60,972 nt of DNA from an uncultured Collinsella sp. (GCA_900752215.1 CAADUO010000037.1:1-60972), one strand, 5' to 3'; counted from the first letter of the stretch, positions 7,843-17,204 are shown. The notes: generated from the sequence alone by a model not told the origin. Program-made: numbers and translations.

Positions 7843-10800
7843 TTACTGAACGAGATAACCGGAAGAGGTAATGTAGGCATCCTCTACAGACTTAATGCCC
7901 GCAGCAGGAAACGCCTGGATAGATATCTTCTTGGCCTTGGGTAACGTAACCGTGATGCTGTAGGTTCCATCGACCTTGACGGGACCAAACTCCTCAAGCG
8001 TTACGGAATCGACCGATAACGCAGGCGACAGGTTGCCGATGCAATAGGCAATCTTTGTCTTGGGCAACGTGAAGGAGCCGCCCTCTTGGGCCGAAAACGT
8101 AAACGTAGACTCCCTGGGACCAAAAAGCTTCTTGCTATCCGTGCGCTCGTAACATACATGCGCATGACGACGTTCAAAAATCTGCTGCGCAGGATCCGAG
8201 AACTCAAAGCTGCCCACACTGCCCTTACGCGAAAAGACCGAGACGTAAAGCCTCTGTCCGTCGGGTGCCGGCACGGTCAGACAGCCATCGCGCTCCCAGT
8301 TTTTCTTGGAAACGGGCCGTGGCTGGCACGAGGAGTCTGAAAGGTCGTCCACAAAACTTGCCTCACTCACGGCAACACTAAATCCCGTCACCGCGCGGTC
8401 CTTTACCGAGACATAGATAAGCAGCTTGCCATTTGCCTCCTCGATGGAGTCGATACCCACCTTGCCGCCGTTTGACACACGAGCCTTGGCGCCCACGATA
8501 GCGGAGCTACCGCAAACCGTGGCCGCAAAGAAGTAAAGGACCTCATCGCTCTTCCAGGTGAGCGTGCCTTTGCCCGGCCCGGCAACGTTCACGCTCACAA
8601 CTTCAAAGTCTCGCTCGAGCGAGGCCACATCGGATGTCGATCCCGGCTGGGGAATGGATTTGGCGTCCACGGAGCCAAAGAAACGCACCTCGGCGCCAAC
8701 ATCCTCCCACTCAAGATCAAAGACGCCTTCCGCGCCCTTATGAGCACGCGAGACAAGGCCGTCTACATAGCGTGTAGCGTCGAGCGGTGTCGCCTCGAAT
8801 GTCTGCGGATGCGTCTGGCGACGGCCCAAGCCAACGATATCGAAGGAAGCACTCATCTCGTAGTGATACGTCACGCCGTCCGTAAGGCCGCCGATAACGT
8901 AGTGACCACCAGATGGAACGGTAATGGGGTCCCCGCCATCGAGCGGCGTGATCCGAACGGTCGCACTCGACGGCAGCGGCTTCCAAGACACCTCGATCTG
9001 CTCATGCGCCGGCATAAAGCGCACGTCCGTAAGGTCGGGCGCAAGAGCGATAACCTCACTCGTAGCAGGCTGGGAACGCACACCGACGCGAACGACAACC
9101 ACCTTGTATGTAAGCGCACACCCCTGGGGAGCATGCTCGTGGGTATACGAGGGCTGATCAGTCGTGCCAAGGAGCTGATCGCCGGAAGAACCGTCACCCT
9201 CGACAACGTAGACCTCGTACGCAAGCGCGCCACGCGAACGGCTCGGCTGCCAAACAAGGCTTACGGTCGAAGTCTCGGCATTGCCGCGAGCCTCCAAGTT
9301 GGAAACCGACTGCGGGGCGTGCGACGCAAGGAACGAACGAGCAGCGGCATGGTCGGCGCAGCGGGCGAGCGCCTGCTCACAGAGCTCGGCGGCCTCCTCC
9401 GCATCTGCCGTCCCCTGAGCTTGACGCACGAGATCGTCCGCCTCGGTTACGCCCGAAGAAACTTCTGCCTCACGCGCCTTTAGATAGGCAGCATCGACGC
9501 CCGGTACGAGCAAGGCGCGCCTTAAGAGTCCATCTGCCTCCGCAAAGCGACGCTCTGCAATGGCGGACGTGAGCTTGGCGCCCAAATCGCCCGCAGCAGC
9601 CTGGAGCTGAGCGACTTTTGTGTCGACCTCGGCAACGCGGGGCAAGGACGGCCACGCCGAGCGCGCCTGAGCGAGATTTGCCTTCGCACCCTCAAAGTTG
9701 AGCCAGCCCGCAAGCTTATCGGCGGCGTCGCACAGGCGCTCCGCATCCTCGATGGCCGCACCCAAAGGCGCACCGCAACCGGGGCAGCGGTCATTGGTGT
9801 TGGCAAATTTCTTGTGGCACGAGGGGCACTCGAGCATAAGCGGCAAACCGCAGCGACCGCACGTGGCAGCAGACTTGTCGTTCATATGACCGCAGCGGCA
9901 CTGAACGAGCGAGTCGAGCTCTGCATCTCGCTCAAGCGAAATGCCCTTCTTTTTGCAGTGACCAACGAGCAGGGAACGCGCCTCGGTCTTGTCTGCCACA
10001 AAGGGAGCAAGGGTCTCAACGGCAGCACGTTGCTGTTCGACCCTTAAGCTGTTGTCCGAGAACGATGCGAGCTCGTCGAGCTCATCAAAGACACGGTTGA
10101 GCTTAAGGCGATTGAGGCATGCGTCGTACTCTTTACGAGCGTCGTCTGTGCCAAAGGCCTTGCGGCACAGGGCCTCGAGGCTCGCCGCGGCCGCCTGCTC
10201 GGGCGTGTTGGCACGGAACGACCCTGCCACCCGCTTTGCCTTCGCAAGCAGGTCTGCGCTCGGGGCGCGATAGGGGTCAGCGCAGCCGTCGGGGCAGGCA
10301 AAGTCATACAGGTCGCTCTTGCCCAGGGCAATAAGATCCGTCTCCTTTTTATAGCCCGCCCAACCAGGAAGCTTATCTTCCATGTAGCGTTTGTAGACAT
10401 CGTTTGATCCGTCGTTGGTAGATGCGGTGGCACCGCCCTCGGCAACCGTGTACTTAAGCTCGGCAGCACGCTTGCGCACAAGGGCCTCGTCCACCTGATA
10501 CTCGACGCCAAAGTGGGTTTTCTTAATGCGCTTCTTGGTCTTGTTGCAGATAAGATCCAGCTGGCCGGCGGAAATCTGATTGTTTTCCGCCGCCGCCTCG
10601 AGTACCGGATCGAGCGCGCCGTTCACAACCTTGAGAGCATTTGCCGCAATGGCAGAGACCTGGGCCTCGTTGCCATCGGCAAACGCTTTCTCCATGTTGG
10701 GTACCTCGCCCAAAAAGCGCTTGTAGATAATCTGGTCCGTACCGCGAGAGGCCTTGGGGCCCCACACCACACGTGCATCCGTAAGCAGCTGCCGGAGCTT

Positions 10801-10866
10801 TTCCTGTGAAGGTACGGGGTCAAGCGGCGCGCCGACGACGAGTAGCAAGTTGAGTTCTTGTTCCAT
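7843..10866 (-). CDS. zinc-ribbon / fibronectin-III scaffold protein, 1007 aa
   Basis: Multidomain soluble protein of unknown function. In order: an N-terminal helical region (about 1-315) that I do not recognise; a double zinc ribbon at about 321-366 with four CxxC pairs (CRCG, CGRCG, CPSC, CPGCG); a helical, TPR-like region with Ala-rich repeats (about 375-510); a fibronectin type III domain at about 516-610 (VSNLEARG...VSLVWQPS...LAYEVYV); a second beta domain of similar type to about 690 (DVRFMP...IEVSWKP); then several beta-rich segments to the end. No signal peptide or membrane helix, so the FN3 domains are presumably cytoplasmic. It lies 11 bp after the Hsp70-vWA gene and ends 12 bp before the GTPase gene. 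The architecture suggests an adaptor that gathers Hsp70, GTPase and clients; this is inference. Confidence 0.8.
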   Translation of the reverse strand: MEQELNLLLVVGAPLDPVPSQEKLRQLLTDARVVWGPKASRGTDQIIYKRFLGEVPNMEKAFADGNEAQVSAIAANALKVVNGALDPVLEAAAENNQISAGQLDLICNKTKKRIKKTHFGVEYQVDEALVRKRAAELKYTVAEGGATASTNDGSNDVYKRYMEDKLPGWAGYKKETDLIALGKSDLYDFACPDGCADPYRAPSADLLAKAKRVAGSFRANTPEQAAAASLEALCRKAFGTDDARKEYDACLNRLKLNRVFDELDELASFSDNSLRVEQQRAAVETLAPFVADKTEARSLLVGHCKKKGISLERDAELDSLVQCRCGHMNDKSAATCGRCGLPLMLECPSCHKKFANTNDRCPGCGAPLGAAIEDAERLCDAADKLAGWLNFEGAKANLAQARSAWPSLPRVAEVDTKVAQLQAAAGDLGAKLTSAIAERRFAEADGLLRRALLVPGVDAAYLKAREAEVSSGVTEADDLVRQAQGTADAEEAAELCEQALARCADHAAARSFLASHAPQSVSNLEARGNAETSTVSLVWQPSRSRGALAYEVYVVEGDGSSGDQLLGTTDQPSYTHEHAPQGCALTYKVVVVRVGVRSQPATSEVIALAPDLTDVRFMPAHEQIEVSWKPLPSSATVRITPLDGGDPITVPSGGHYVIGGLTDGVTYHYEMSASFDIVGLGRRQTHPQTFEATPLDATRYVDGLVSRAHKGAEGVFDLEWEDVGAEVRFFGSVDAKSIPQPGSTSDVASLERDFEVVSVNVAGPGKGTLTWKSDEVLYFFAATVCGSSAIVGAKARVSNGGKVGIDSIEEANGKLLIYVSVKDRAVTGFSVAVSEASFVDDLSDSSCQPRPVSKKNWERDGCLTVPAPDGQRLYVSVFSRKGSVGSFEFSDPAQQIFERRHAHVCYERTDSKKLFGPRESTFTFSAQEGGSFTLPKTKIAYCIGNLSPALSVDSVTLEEFGPVKVDGTYSITVTLPKAKKISIQAFPAAGIKSVEDAYITSSGYLVQ

Positions 10867-10877
10867 AAATAGGCTCC

Positions 10878-13082
10878 CTAAATGCTGATGCCGGAACCGC
10901 TCGAGATGGAGCGGCCGATGCTCGAGAACGCGGTACCGAGCTCGGAGAAGTCAAAGAGGCCCGCGTAGCTATCCGAGGTGGAAATCTTTTTTAGGAATTC
11001 CAGGTCGGCGTCTGCTATGCCAATACCGATAATAGTGACGCCATCGTCTTTAAGCGACTCTGCATCCTGAATAGCTTTGTCAGCGTCGCACCAGCACCCA
11101 TCGGTAAGGATGAGAAGAATGTCGGCCTCATCCTCGCACTCGTCCGTAGATAGCCATTTGGAATAAGCAAGCAAGGGGCTACGAGTTCCACAAATATTGC
11201 AGTGGCGGCGGGGGCAGCTCTTGCATACGCCGTTTTCAGACATAGCAAGTGAGCTTGCACAGTATTGGGCGTCCCCCGATTTAAAACCAGAACTATCGTC
11301 TTTTGTGAGCTCACGTACCCTATCGTAATACGATGTGGGATTGCAAGCCACTTTGGCAGTGTTCGCAAAATACATCACGCCAATCTTGGCGCCAGAATAG
11401 GAAACAGACTGAAGAAACGCATAGGCTGCTTCGTCCGCCGCCCTCAAGCCCTCGCCGTACATAGAGCCCGAGACGTCGACGCAGATCATCACCCGGGCAT
11501 CGACAAAGCCATGGCCCTCGCCCTCAACATCGTTATCCGTCGGCGCGTTCAGGAAGCGCGAGAGGTCGGACTCGACCTCGGCGCGCTCCACCTCGAGCGC
11601 CCTGCCCGAGGACGCGAGCGTGGCGCCCACCTCGATGGTGGCGTTCTCGGTGTAGGAATAGGAGACCAAGACGTGCGTCTCGCGCCCGCGCTCGCCCGGA
11701 ATCTTTGGGACCACGTACTTGCCCACAACCGTGTTGTTGAGGGGCGCGGGGTCGTCTCCCTGCAGGAGGTAGATCTCGAGCGAGCCCGGACGGCCCGGCG
11801 TGGCGCGCACGGCGTACTCGCGGCTATTGGTGGCGGGGACGGGCGTGTTTTTGGCGATGATGGTCGAGTTGACGTAGCGAGAGCGGTCCTCGCTCTCCGC
11901 GATCATGCCCATGGAGTGCGCCGTGCAGTCCACCAGCTTGGGGAGGGCGCCCAGCGAGAAGCGCGGGGCGGCGGCAGAAGCGCCGGGGAGCGAGAACGCG
12001 GTGCCGCACTTCTGGGCCGCGTACACGGCGGCGCCCAGGGCCACGGCCTCGTCGGGGTTGACGTTGCCGCCGATGGGGCCGCTGCCCACCTTGCCGGTGA
12101 GGTACTCGCGCACCTGCGGCATCTTGGTGGAGCCGCCCACGAGGATGTAGCCGTCGAGCCGGCCCCAGGTGAGGCCCGCCTCGCGCAGCGCCTCCTCGCA
12201 GCAGTCCGTCGTGAGCGTCAGCAGATGGCGCGTGGCCTCCTCGAAGTCCTCGCGCGTGACCTCGATGGTTCCGGAAACCGATTCCGCCATAACGCGGGCG
12301 CGCGTGCGGGCGCGGTTCGTAAGGTCGCGCTTGACCTGCTCGGACACGACGGCAAGCGTGTTGATGTCGGAGGGCGTGAGGTCCGACTCGACATCGTCGC
12401 GGTCTAGCCCCCTGGCGTCGCAGAGCTGGTCCAGGATGAAGTCCGACAGGGCGCTGTCCCACTGGCGGCCGCCCAGCTGGTGATTGCCCGTGGAGGACAG
12501 GACGCGGATCTCGCGCCCCGAGAGCCTGGCCACCGTGACGTCGAACGTGCCGCCGCCCAGGTCGTAGATGAGGATCGTGCGATCGCCGGCGGCGTCCGCG
12601 CTCATGAGTCCGTAGGCGTAGGCGGCGGCCGAGGGCTCGTTCAGCGTGCCCAGGGCGCGCACGCCCGTGCGCCGCAGGGCCTCGAGCGTCGCCTCGCGCT
12701 GGGGCGCCTCGAAGTACGCGGGCACCGTCACCACCGCGGAGTCGATCTGGACACCGTTGGCGCGGGAGACGTCCGCGATCAGATGGCGCAGAAACGTGGA
12801 CGAGAGCGTGGTGGCGTCGAACTCGCAGCCGCGCAGGTACTCCACGTAACCGGCATTGCCCATATTCGTCTTGTAAAAGGAGGCCACGTTGGCATCGCCC
12901 ATGAGCTGGGCCTCCTTCGCCGCCTCGCCGCAGACGGCCGAGCCGTCCTCGGCGACGGCGACCACGGAGGGCGTCGTGTGCTCGCCCGAGGAGTTGGGCA
13001 AGATCTTGGGCTCACCGTCCGCGCCCACGCACGCCACGGCGCTGAACGTCGTCCCCAGATCGATTCCTACCGCGATACCCAT
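10878..13082 (-). CDS. Hsp70 fused to von Willebrand factor A domain
   Basis: A 734-aa fusion. Residues 1 to about 365 are a complete Hsp70 ATPase domain: GIDLGTTFSAV phosphate loop, DLGGGTFDV, and VGGSTKMPQVR adenosine motif. A beta-sandwich-like segment follows (about 385-505). Residues from about 525 form a vWA domain with the metal site DVSGS near 530 and a later LTDGCW, so the MIDAS acidic and serine ligands are present. A cysteine-rich insert (about 610-640, CKSCPRRHCNIC) inside the vWA part could bind zinc. There is no helical lid. Base composition changes sharply near 11540-11580: the Hsp70 part is about 70% GC, the vWA part about 50%, which points to a fusion of sequences with different history. 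vWA domains bind protein ligands through a metal; the fusion may present substrates to the GTPase partners. Confidence 0.92.
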   Translation of the reverse strand: MGIAVGIDLGTTFSAVACVGADGEPKILPNSSGEHTTPSVVAVAEDGSAVCGEAAKEAQLMGDANVASFYKTNMGNAGYVEYLRGCEFDATTLSSTFLRHLIADVSRANGVQIDSAVVTVPAYFEAPQREATLEALRRTGVRALGTLNEPSAAAYAYGLMSADAAGDRTILIYDLGGGTFDVTVARLSGREIRVLSSTGNHQLGGRQWDSALSDFILDQLCDARGLDRDDVESDLTPSDINTLAVVSEQVKRDLTNRARTRARVMAESVSGTIEVTREDFEEATRHLLTLTTDCCEEALREAGLTWGRLDGYILVGGSTKMPQVREYLTGKVGSGPIGGNVNPDEAVALGAAVYAAQKCGTAFSLPGASAAAPRFSLGALPKLVDCTAHSMGMIAESEDRSRYVNSTIIAKNTPVPATNSREYAVRATPGRPGSLEIYLLQGDDPAPLNNTVVGKYVVPKIPGERGRETHVLVSYSYTENATIEVGATLASSGRALEVERAEVESDLSRFLNAPTDNDVEGEGHGFVDARVMICVDVSGSMYGEGLRAADEAAYAFLQSVSYSGAKIGVMYFANTAKVACNPTSYYDRVRELTKDDSSGFKSGDAQYCASSLAMSENGVCKSCPRRHCNICGTRSPLLAYSKWLSTDECEDEADILLILTDGCWCDADKAIQDAESLKDDGVTIIGIGIADADLEFLKKISTSDSYAGLFDFSELGTAFSSIGRSISSGSGISI

Positions 13083-13117
13083 ATCGTCTCCCTCAACTCG
13101 CTTGTCTTCTTAGTGTC

Positions 13118-14809
13118 TTAAAGCACCATCTGCATGGCCGTGGCCTTGGAGCGCGCCTCGCGAATCTCGTCCTCGGTAAGGCCGCCCTTGACCTCGACCT
13201 CGACCTCGCAGGACTGACCAGACGTAGGCTCAACGGCGCGAACGTCGAGGATGCCTTGCTCGCTCAAAATAAACGTCACGTCAATAGGAGAGCCCTTAGG
13301 CAGGTTGGTGCCCGAAAGGTCGATGGAAGCGGACGCAAGGGCTTCGCGATCCTTCTCGACCTTCTCCTGCTCGGCATCGTTCTCATAGACCTGAACGAGA
13401 ACGGACGTCTGCCCGGCCTCGGACGTACCAAAGCGCTGGGTGTTTTCGAAAGCGCCCTTCTCGGGATCAATCTTCTGGTTCTTAAGAATCAGGTTGAAAA
13501 TACAGGGGGTACCCGAGTCATCCAGCGCCTCAACGCCATAGCTCTTCGACGTGACAACGGAGATCTTGATGGCAGAAGCCGCGTCCTCGGGATTGACGAA
13601 CGTCATTGCCAGGTTGTTGGCACCGACGTTCTGCTGCTGCTTAACTTCCTGCGTCTGCTGGTCGACAACCTCAACCGTCTCCTCGGAAGTGCCCTCCTGC
13701 TCGGCCTTGTGATACAGCATGCTGGCGAGCTGGGCGGCATAGCGGGCAGCGCCCTTGGCAACGGCCTCATCGGGATCGTTAATAGCCTGCTCAAGCTCGG
13801 GGAATTCTTGCTTGAGGCGATCGGCAACCTGGCGCATACGCGTGGAGCCGCCAACGAGCAGGATTTTGGTGGGGTTATGACCCTTAGCCTTAGCACCATC
13901 CAAGCAGGTACGCATGATGTCGATGGTGCGGGAGAGCAAATCGGACGTCATGTCGTTAAAGTCATCGATGGTAAGGCTGATCTTTTGGGGGCGACCCGTA
14001 AAGTTCAGAACCGCGTTTGCGCTGTCCTTGGACGTAAGGGCAAACTTGAGCTTCTCGGCTTCACCCTGAAGCTGCTGGTCGGCATACTCGTCAAACACGT
14101 CCTCGTCCGCGCCCGTCTTATCGCAGAACTCATCCTTGAGGTACGCAACAATAGCAGCATCCCAGTCACCGCCGCCCAAGTTTTTGTCGCCTTGGTTGCA
14201 GACGACCTCGATGTTCTTGGAGCCCTCGCTATGGCTAAACGAAACCGCGGAGACATCGAAAGTGCCGCCGCCCAGGTCGTAGACGATAACGTCCTCGTCT
14301 TTATCGCTCTTGTCGCAACCATAGTTGATGGCGGCAGCAACCGGCTCCTGCACTGTGCCGTACACGTTAAGGCCGGCAATCTTTGCCGCAGCGAGCGTAG
14401 CCTGCGTCTCGGCATCACCAAAATAAGCAGGAACGGTGATGACGCAACCATCGTAGCCCATGGGCATGTTCTGAGAAGCATCGAAGGTGAGCTTCTTTAG
14501 TACATAGGCAGAAATCTGCTCGGGGGAGTAGGTCTCACCGTCAACGGTGATGGCAACGGGGTTGTCGCCGATGATGCGCTTAACAAAGGACGCCGTGTAA
14601 TCCGGGTCAATCAGAGCATTGTCCTTGGCAGGCTGACCCACATCGTACTTGGAGGGGTCATCCGGATCAAAGTGCACCACAGAGGGCGTGGTGTTGGAGC
14701 CCTCGGAGTTCTTGACCACCACCGGGTTACCCGTCTCGTCGATGTAAGAGAGGCAAGAGTAGGTGGTACCCAGGTCGATGCCGATTACCGTTGTCTTCTC
14801 GTCACTCAT
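13118..14809 (-). CDS. DnaK-like Hsp70 without lid domain, 563 aa
   Basis: Hsp70-family ATPase. The nucleotide-binding domain is complete: GIDLGTTYSCL at the start, VPAYFGDAET, DLGGGTFDVS and LVGGSTRMRQVA. After it comes a Gln/Glu-rich insertion (about 375-415) and a substrate-binding beta domain (to about 530), but the protein ends at SKATAMQMVL without the roughly 100-residue helical lid of DnaK. It is therefore shorter than DnaK (about 610-640 aa) and unlikely to be the housekeeping copy. It lies directly upstream of the Hsp70-vWA gene and downstream of a GrpE-like gene, with the ribosome site AAGGAAGG. Peptide binding with weak retention is expected for a lidless Hsp70. A specialised role in the operon's complex is inference. 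Confidence 0.92.
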   Translation of the reverse strand: MSDEKTTVIGIDLGTTYSCLSYIDETGNPVVVKNSEGSNTTPSVVHFDPDDPSKYDVGQPAKDNALIDPDYTASFVKRIIGDNPVAITVDGETYSPEQISAYVLKKLTFDASQNMPMGYDGCVITVPAYFGDAETQATLAAAKIAGLNVYGTVQEPVAAAINYGCDKSDKDEDVIVYDLGGGTFDVSAVSFSHSEGSKNIEVVCNQGDKNLGGGDWDAAIVAYLKDEFCDKTGADEDVFDEYADQQLQGEAEKLKFALTSKDSANAVLNFTGRPQKISLTIDDFNDMTSDLLSRTIDIMRTCLDGAKAKGHNPTKILLVGGSTRMRQVADRLKQEFPELEQAINDPDEAVAKGAARYAAQLASMLYHKAEQEGTSEETVEVVDQQTQEVKQQQNVGANNLAMTFVNPEDAASAIKISVVTSKSYGVEALDDSGTPCIFNLILKNQKIDPEKGAFENTQRFGTSEAGQTSVLVQVYENDAEQEKVEKDREALASASIDLSGTNLPKGSPIDVTFILSEQGILDVRAVEPTSGQSCEVEVEVKGGLTEDEIREARSKATAMQMVL

Positions 14810-14865
14810 GATTATTTCCTTCCTTTAATGGTGACTAGGTTGAATGAGACGATTAGGCTCCTTGC

Positions 14866-15654
14866 CTACTCGTCGTCTTTGTCCAATTGCTGCTCGGGCT
14901 CGACGTAGCCCTTTTTATACGTATACGCGCGGACAAATGCCGGATCGAGAACAGACCCCGAAAGCTCATAGCCCGGCGACAGGACCTCGATAATGACACC
15001 GCGTTTTTCTGGGTCGCCCGTTAAGGTGCGTGGCATAGCCAGTGTATGACGACCACTCTCAAATCGATCTCCCGGTTCAGGCGCAAACGAGTTGACGCCG
15101 AAATCGCAAAGGACCTCAACGAGCATGTCGCGATAGACGGAAAGATCCTCCGCCTGCTGCTGAGCCGCATCCCCCTCAACGGTGCCAAGATAGGCCAGCG
15201 TCTTGTTCATGGCGTCGACCACCGACGTCACGCGCTTAAGCAGGGGCGTGGAGATCTTCTCGTACACACCGGAGCGATAGCGCTCAATTTCCGCACTGTT
15301 GTTCTTGAGCACTTCCTCCTCAAAGGTGGTGCGATCGATCTTCTGGCGAAAGAGCCCCGTTAGCTGAGTAATACCCTCATCCAATGCATCGAGACGACGC
15401 GCCAGCTCCTCGGCAGGCATAACGGGAGTCGGCTCGCTAACTTCGACATCAGCAGTGGCATTCGCGTCGCAATCGCACTTCCCCTCCTCGACGGCTGTGT
15501 CGTCGGTGGCAGGCGTCTCAGTCTCAACGGGCTCGGCCGACTCCGCAGCAGGCTCGGCAGTCTCAACGGGCTCGCTAGCGCACCCCACCTCCTCGCATAC
15601 AGGCTCTTCGGGCGCGACGTCCTCAAACGAGGGAACAAAAACATCGTCAGTCAT
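14866..15654 (-). CDS. GrpE-like nucleotide exchange factor
   Basis: A 262-aa protein with an acidic Glu/Pro/Thr-rich N-terminus of about 80 residues, a long helical region (about 85-195, coiled-coil like, as in the GrpE dimer stalk) and a C-terminal beta domain with GrpE hallmarks: GDRFESGRHTLAMP, GVIIEVLSPGYEL and PAFVRAYTYKKG. In GrpE this domain inserts into the Hsp70 cleft and releases ADP. The gene sits between a GTPase and the lidless Hsp70, so it is most likely a dedicated exchange factor for one or both Hsp70s of this operon. No J-domain (HPD) protein is encoded in the operon. The ribosome site AGAGGTAG is acceptable. It is longer than usual GrpE because of the acidic tail. Confidence 0.85.
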   Translation of the reverse strand: MTDDVFVPSFEDVAPEEPVCEEVGCASEPVETAEPAAESAEPVETETPATDDTAVEEGKCDCDANATADVEVSEPTPVMPAEELARRLDALDEGITQLTGLFRQKIDRTTFEEEVLKNNSAEIERYRSGVYEKISTPLLKRVTSVVDAMNKTLAYLGTVEGDAAQQQAEDLSVYRDMLVEVLCDFGVNSFAPEPGDRFESGRHTLAMPRTLTGDPEKRGVIIEVLSPGYELSGSVLDPAFVRAYTYKKGYVEPEQQLDKDDE

Positions 15655-15660
15655 GTGCGT

Positions 15661-17199
15661 CTACCTCTTCTTCTTTCGATCAATCTCGAGCTGCTGGGCA
15701 TAAGAAACAGCGTTCTCAACGGGGAGGGAAATCGCCGTGGCAAACGTCGGGTCTGCCTGGCCCGCAATCCATGCAAACGGCTCGACAACGCCCTTGGGAT
15801 CGTAAGCGCCGGCGAGACGCTCGTGGCCAACGGCAGAGGCTGCAAAGAAGCGATACGAGCGGAAGCTCGCCTTAAGCGACGTCAAGAAGTTGCCCATGCC
15901 ATATTCGAGTAGGAAATCGCGAAGTACGGCATCCTGCGCGTCGGCGGCAGGACACTCGGGATTTGCAGCAAGATACGCATCGCAGGCGGCCTGTCCGATT
16001 TTTTCATCCAAGCCCGGAAGATCCGCCTTGCTGAGCACCACGGCAAGGGGCATGGTGAATCTGCCCTGACGATCTGGCTTGGCAACGCTTTTGACTTTCT
16101 CAATCAAGGAAGCCAAGACGTCGTCGGGGTTCGAGCGGCCAGAAACGGCGGCATCCGTTGCCGAAAGCCCTTCCTCGAGCTCGCTTGCCAAATCCGGGAT
16201 GCTCATGGGATCCACCAGCAGCACGGCACCCTCGGCATATGCGTACTGAAGCTGGTCCTCGTGCTCGTCGTTATTAAGGAAGGTCTCACCGGCGACGTCG
16301 TAGAGATGGATTAGACGGTCGGGATCGAGCCCGTCCTTGCGGACAAAGACGCTCAGCGAGAATGCGGAGGCGCGCTTGACGTCGGAGTCCTCACTCGTCA
16401 TGCTCGCATCGCCCGATTGATAAATCTTCTCGAGCTCGGAGAAGAGCCCTCGCTTGTCATCATCGAGAAAATCGGTGTCATAGCCCTGCTGAGCAGCGCG
16501 GTCGAGCACAAGGTCGTGGGCAAGTGCCGCAATGTAGGAGGTCTTTCCTACCGAACGGCCGCCAACAACGGGAATAGACATCGTCCTGGCCTCGCCCGAA
16601 GCGACCGAATGGGCGCAATTGGGATTAGGACAGCACTGCTCCAAGTCAGAGCGATGAATGGTCGATCCATCAGGCCCCTTAGCAGACGCAAAGAAGGTGA
16701 ACGGGAGCTTTTGGCCGCACTCGCACACATGCGTATAGAAGCCAAACGTGTTGGGACGAAGGTAGGAATGAACCTTGCCGCACTTGGGGCAAACATACCC
16801 AGGGGTCGGCCAAACATGCTTGCACTGCTCGCAGACAAACTCCATCTTGCGCGTTTTACGATACCAAGCATCCAATGCGCGCGAGAGACCAAAGAGGATG
16901 TAAACGAGCACCATTACGACCATGATTACGGCCGAATGAATGAATGCAAAGATTACCGTTCCCGCAACGCCCGCAACAAGAAACGAGAGGAAGCAGATGC
17001 CCCACAGGACCTTGTGGATAAAGCCGCCGTTGTAGAGCTCAGTAATTAATTCCCCGCGCGTAACCCTGTTAAGGACGATCGCCTCTCGAATCGTCGCTCC
17101 AAGATCAGAGAAACCCTTATCGAGCCAGTACTCAGCGCGAGAAGGCTCGGGCGGCAAAAGAGCAGCCGTCTGGTTATAGCGCTCGTCAGTCAATGCCAT
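15661..17199 (-). CDS. membrane-anchored zinc-ribbon P-loop GTPase (512 aa)
   Basis: Second GTPase of the operon. Residues about 64-101 form two adjacent transmembrane helices. Cysteine pairs follow: CEQCKHVW...CPKCG (about 120-140) and CECG...CCPNPNC (about 155-195). The P-loop domain has Walker A GGRSVGKT near 210, DVAGET near 300 as G3, and LSKADL near 390 as G4-like motif. The domain layout parallels the soluble GTPase at 6535, so the two probably act as a pair, as in 'double GTPase' systems. It is encoded just upstream of GrpE (6 bp gap) and just downstream of a 64-aa membrane protein. The GGAG ribosome site is good. It is the best candidate for the protein that fixes the complex to the cytoplasmic membrane. 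Confidence 0.87.
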   Translation of the reverse strand: MALTDERYNQTAALLPPEPSRAEYWLDKGFSDLGATIREAIVLNRVTRGELITELYNGGFIHKVLWGICFLSFLVAGVAGTVIFAFIHSAVIMVVMVLVYILFGLSRALDAWYRKTRKMEFVCEQCKHVWPTPGYVCPKCGKVHSYLRPNTFGFYTHVCECGQKLPFTFFASAKGPDGSTIHRSDLEQCCPNPNCAHSVASGEARTMSIPVVGGRSVGKTSYIAALAHDLVLDRAAQQGYDTDFLDDDKRGLFSELEKIYQSGDASMTSEDSDVKRASAFSLSVFVRKDGLDPDRLIHLYDVAGETFLNNDEHEDQLQYAYAEGAVLLVDPMSIPDLASELEEGLSATDAAVSGRSNPDDVLASLIEKVKSVAKPDRQGRFTMPLAVVLSKADLPGLDEKIGQAACDAYLAANPECPAADAQDAVLRDFLLEYGMGNFLTSLKASFRSYRFFAASAVGHERLAGAYDPKGVVEPFAWIAGQADPTFATAISLPVENAVSYAQQLEIDRKKKR

Positions 17200-17204
17200 A
17201 ATCG

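Noticed and set aside
11265..14500. long plus-strand open frames (11265-12407 and 13256-14500)
   Set aside because: Antisense to the two Hsp70 genes, no ribosome sites, Arg/Gly/His-rich translations without domains.
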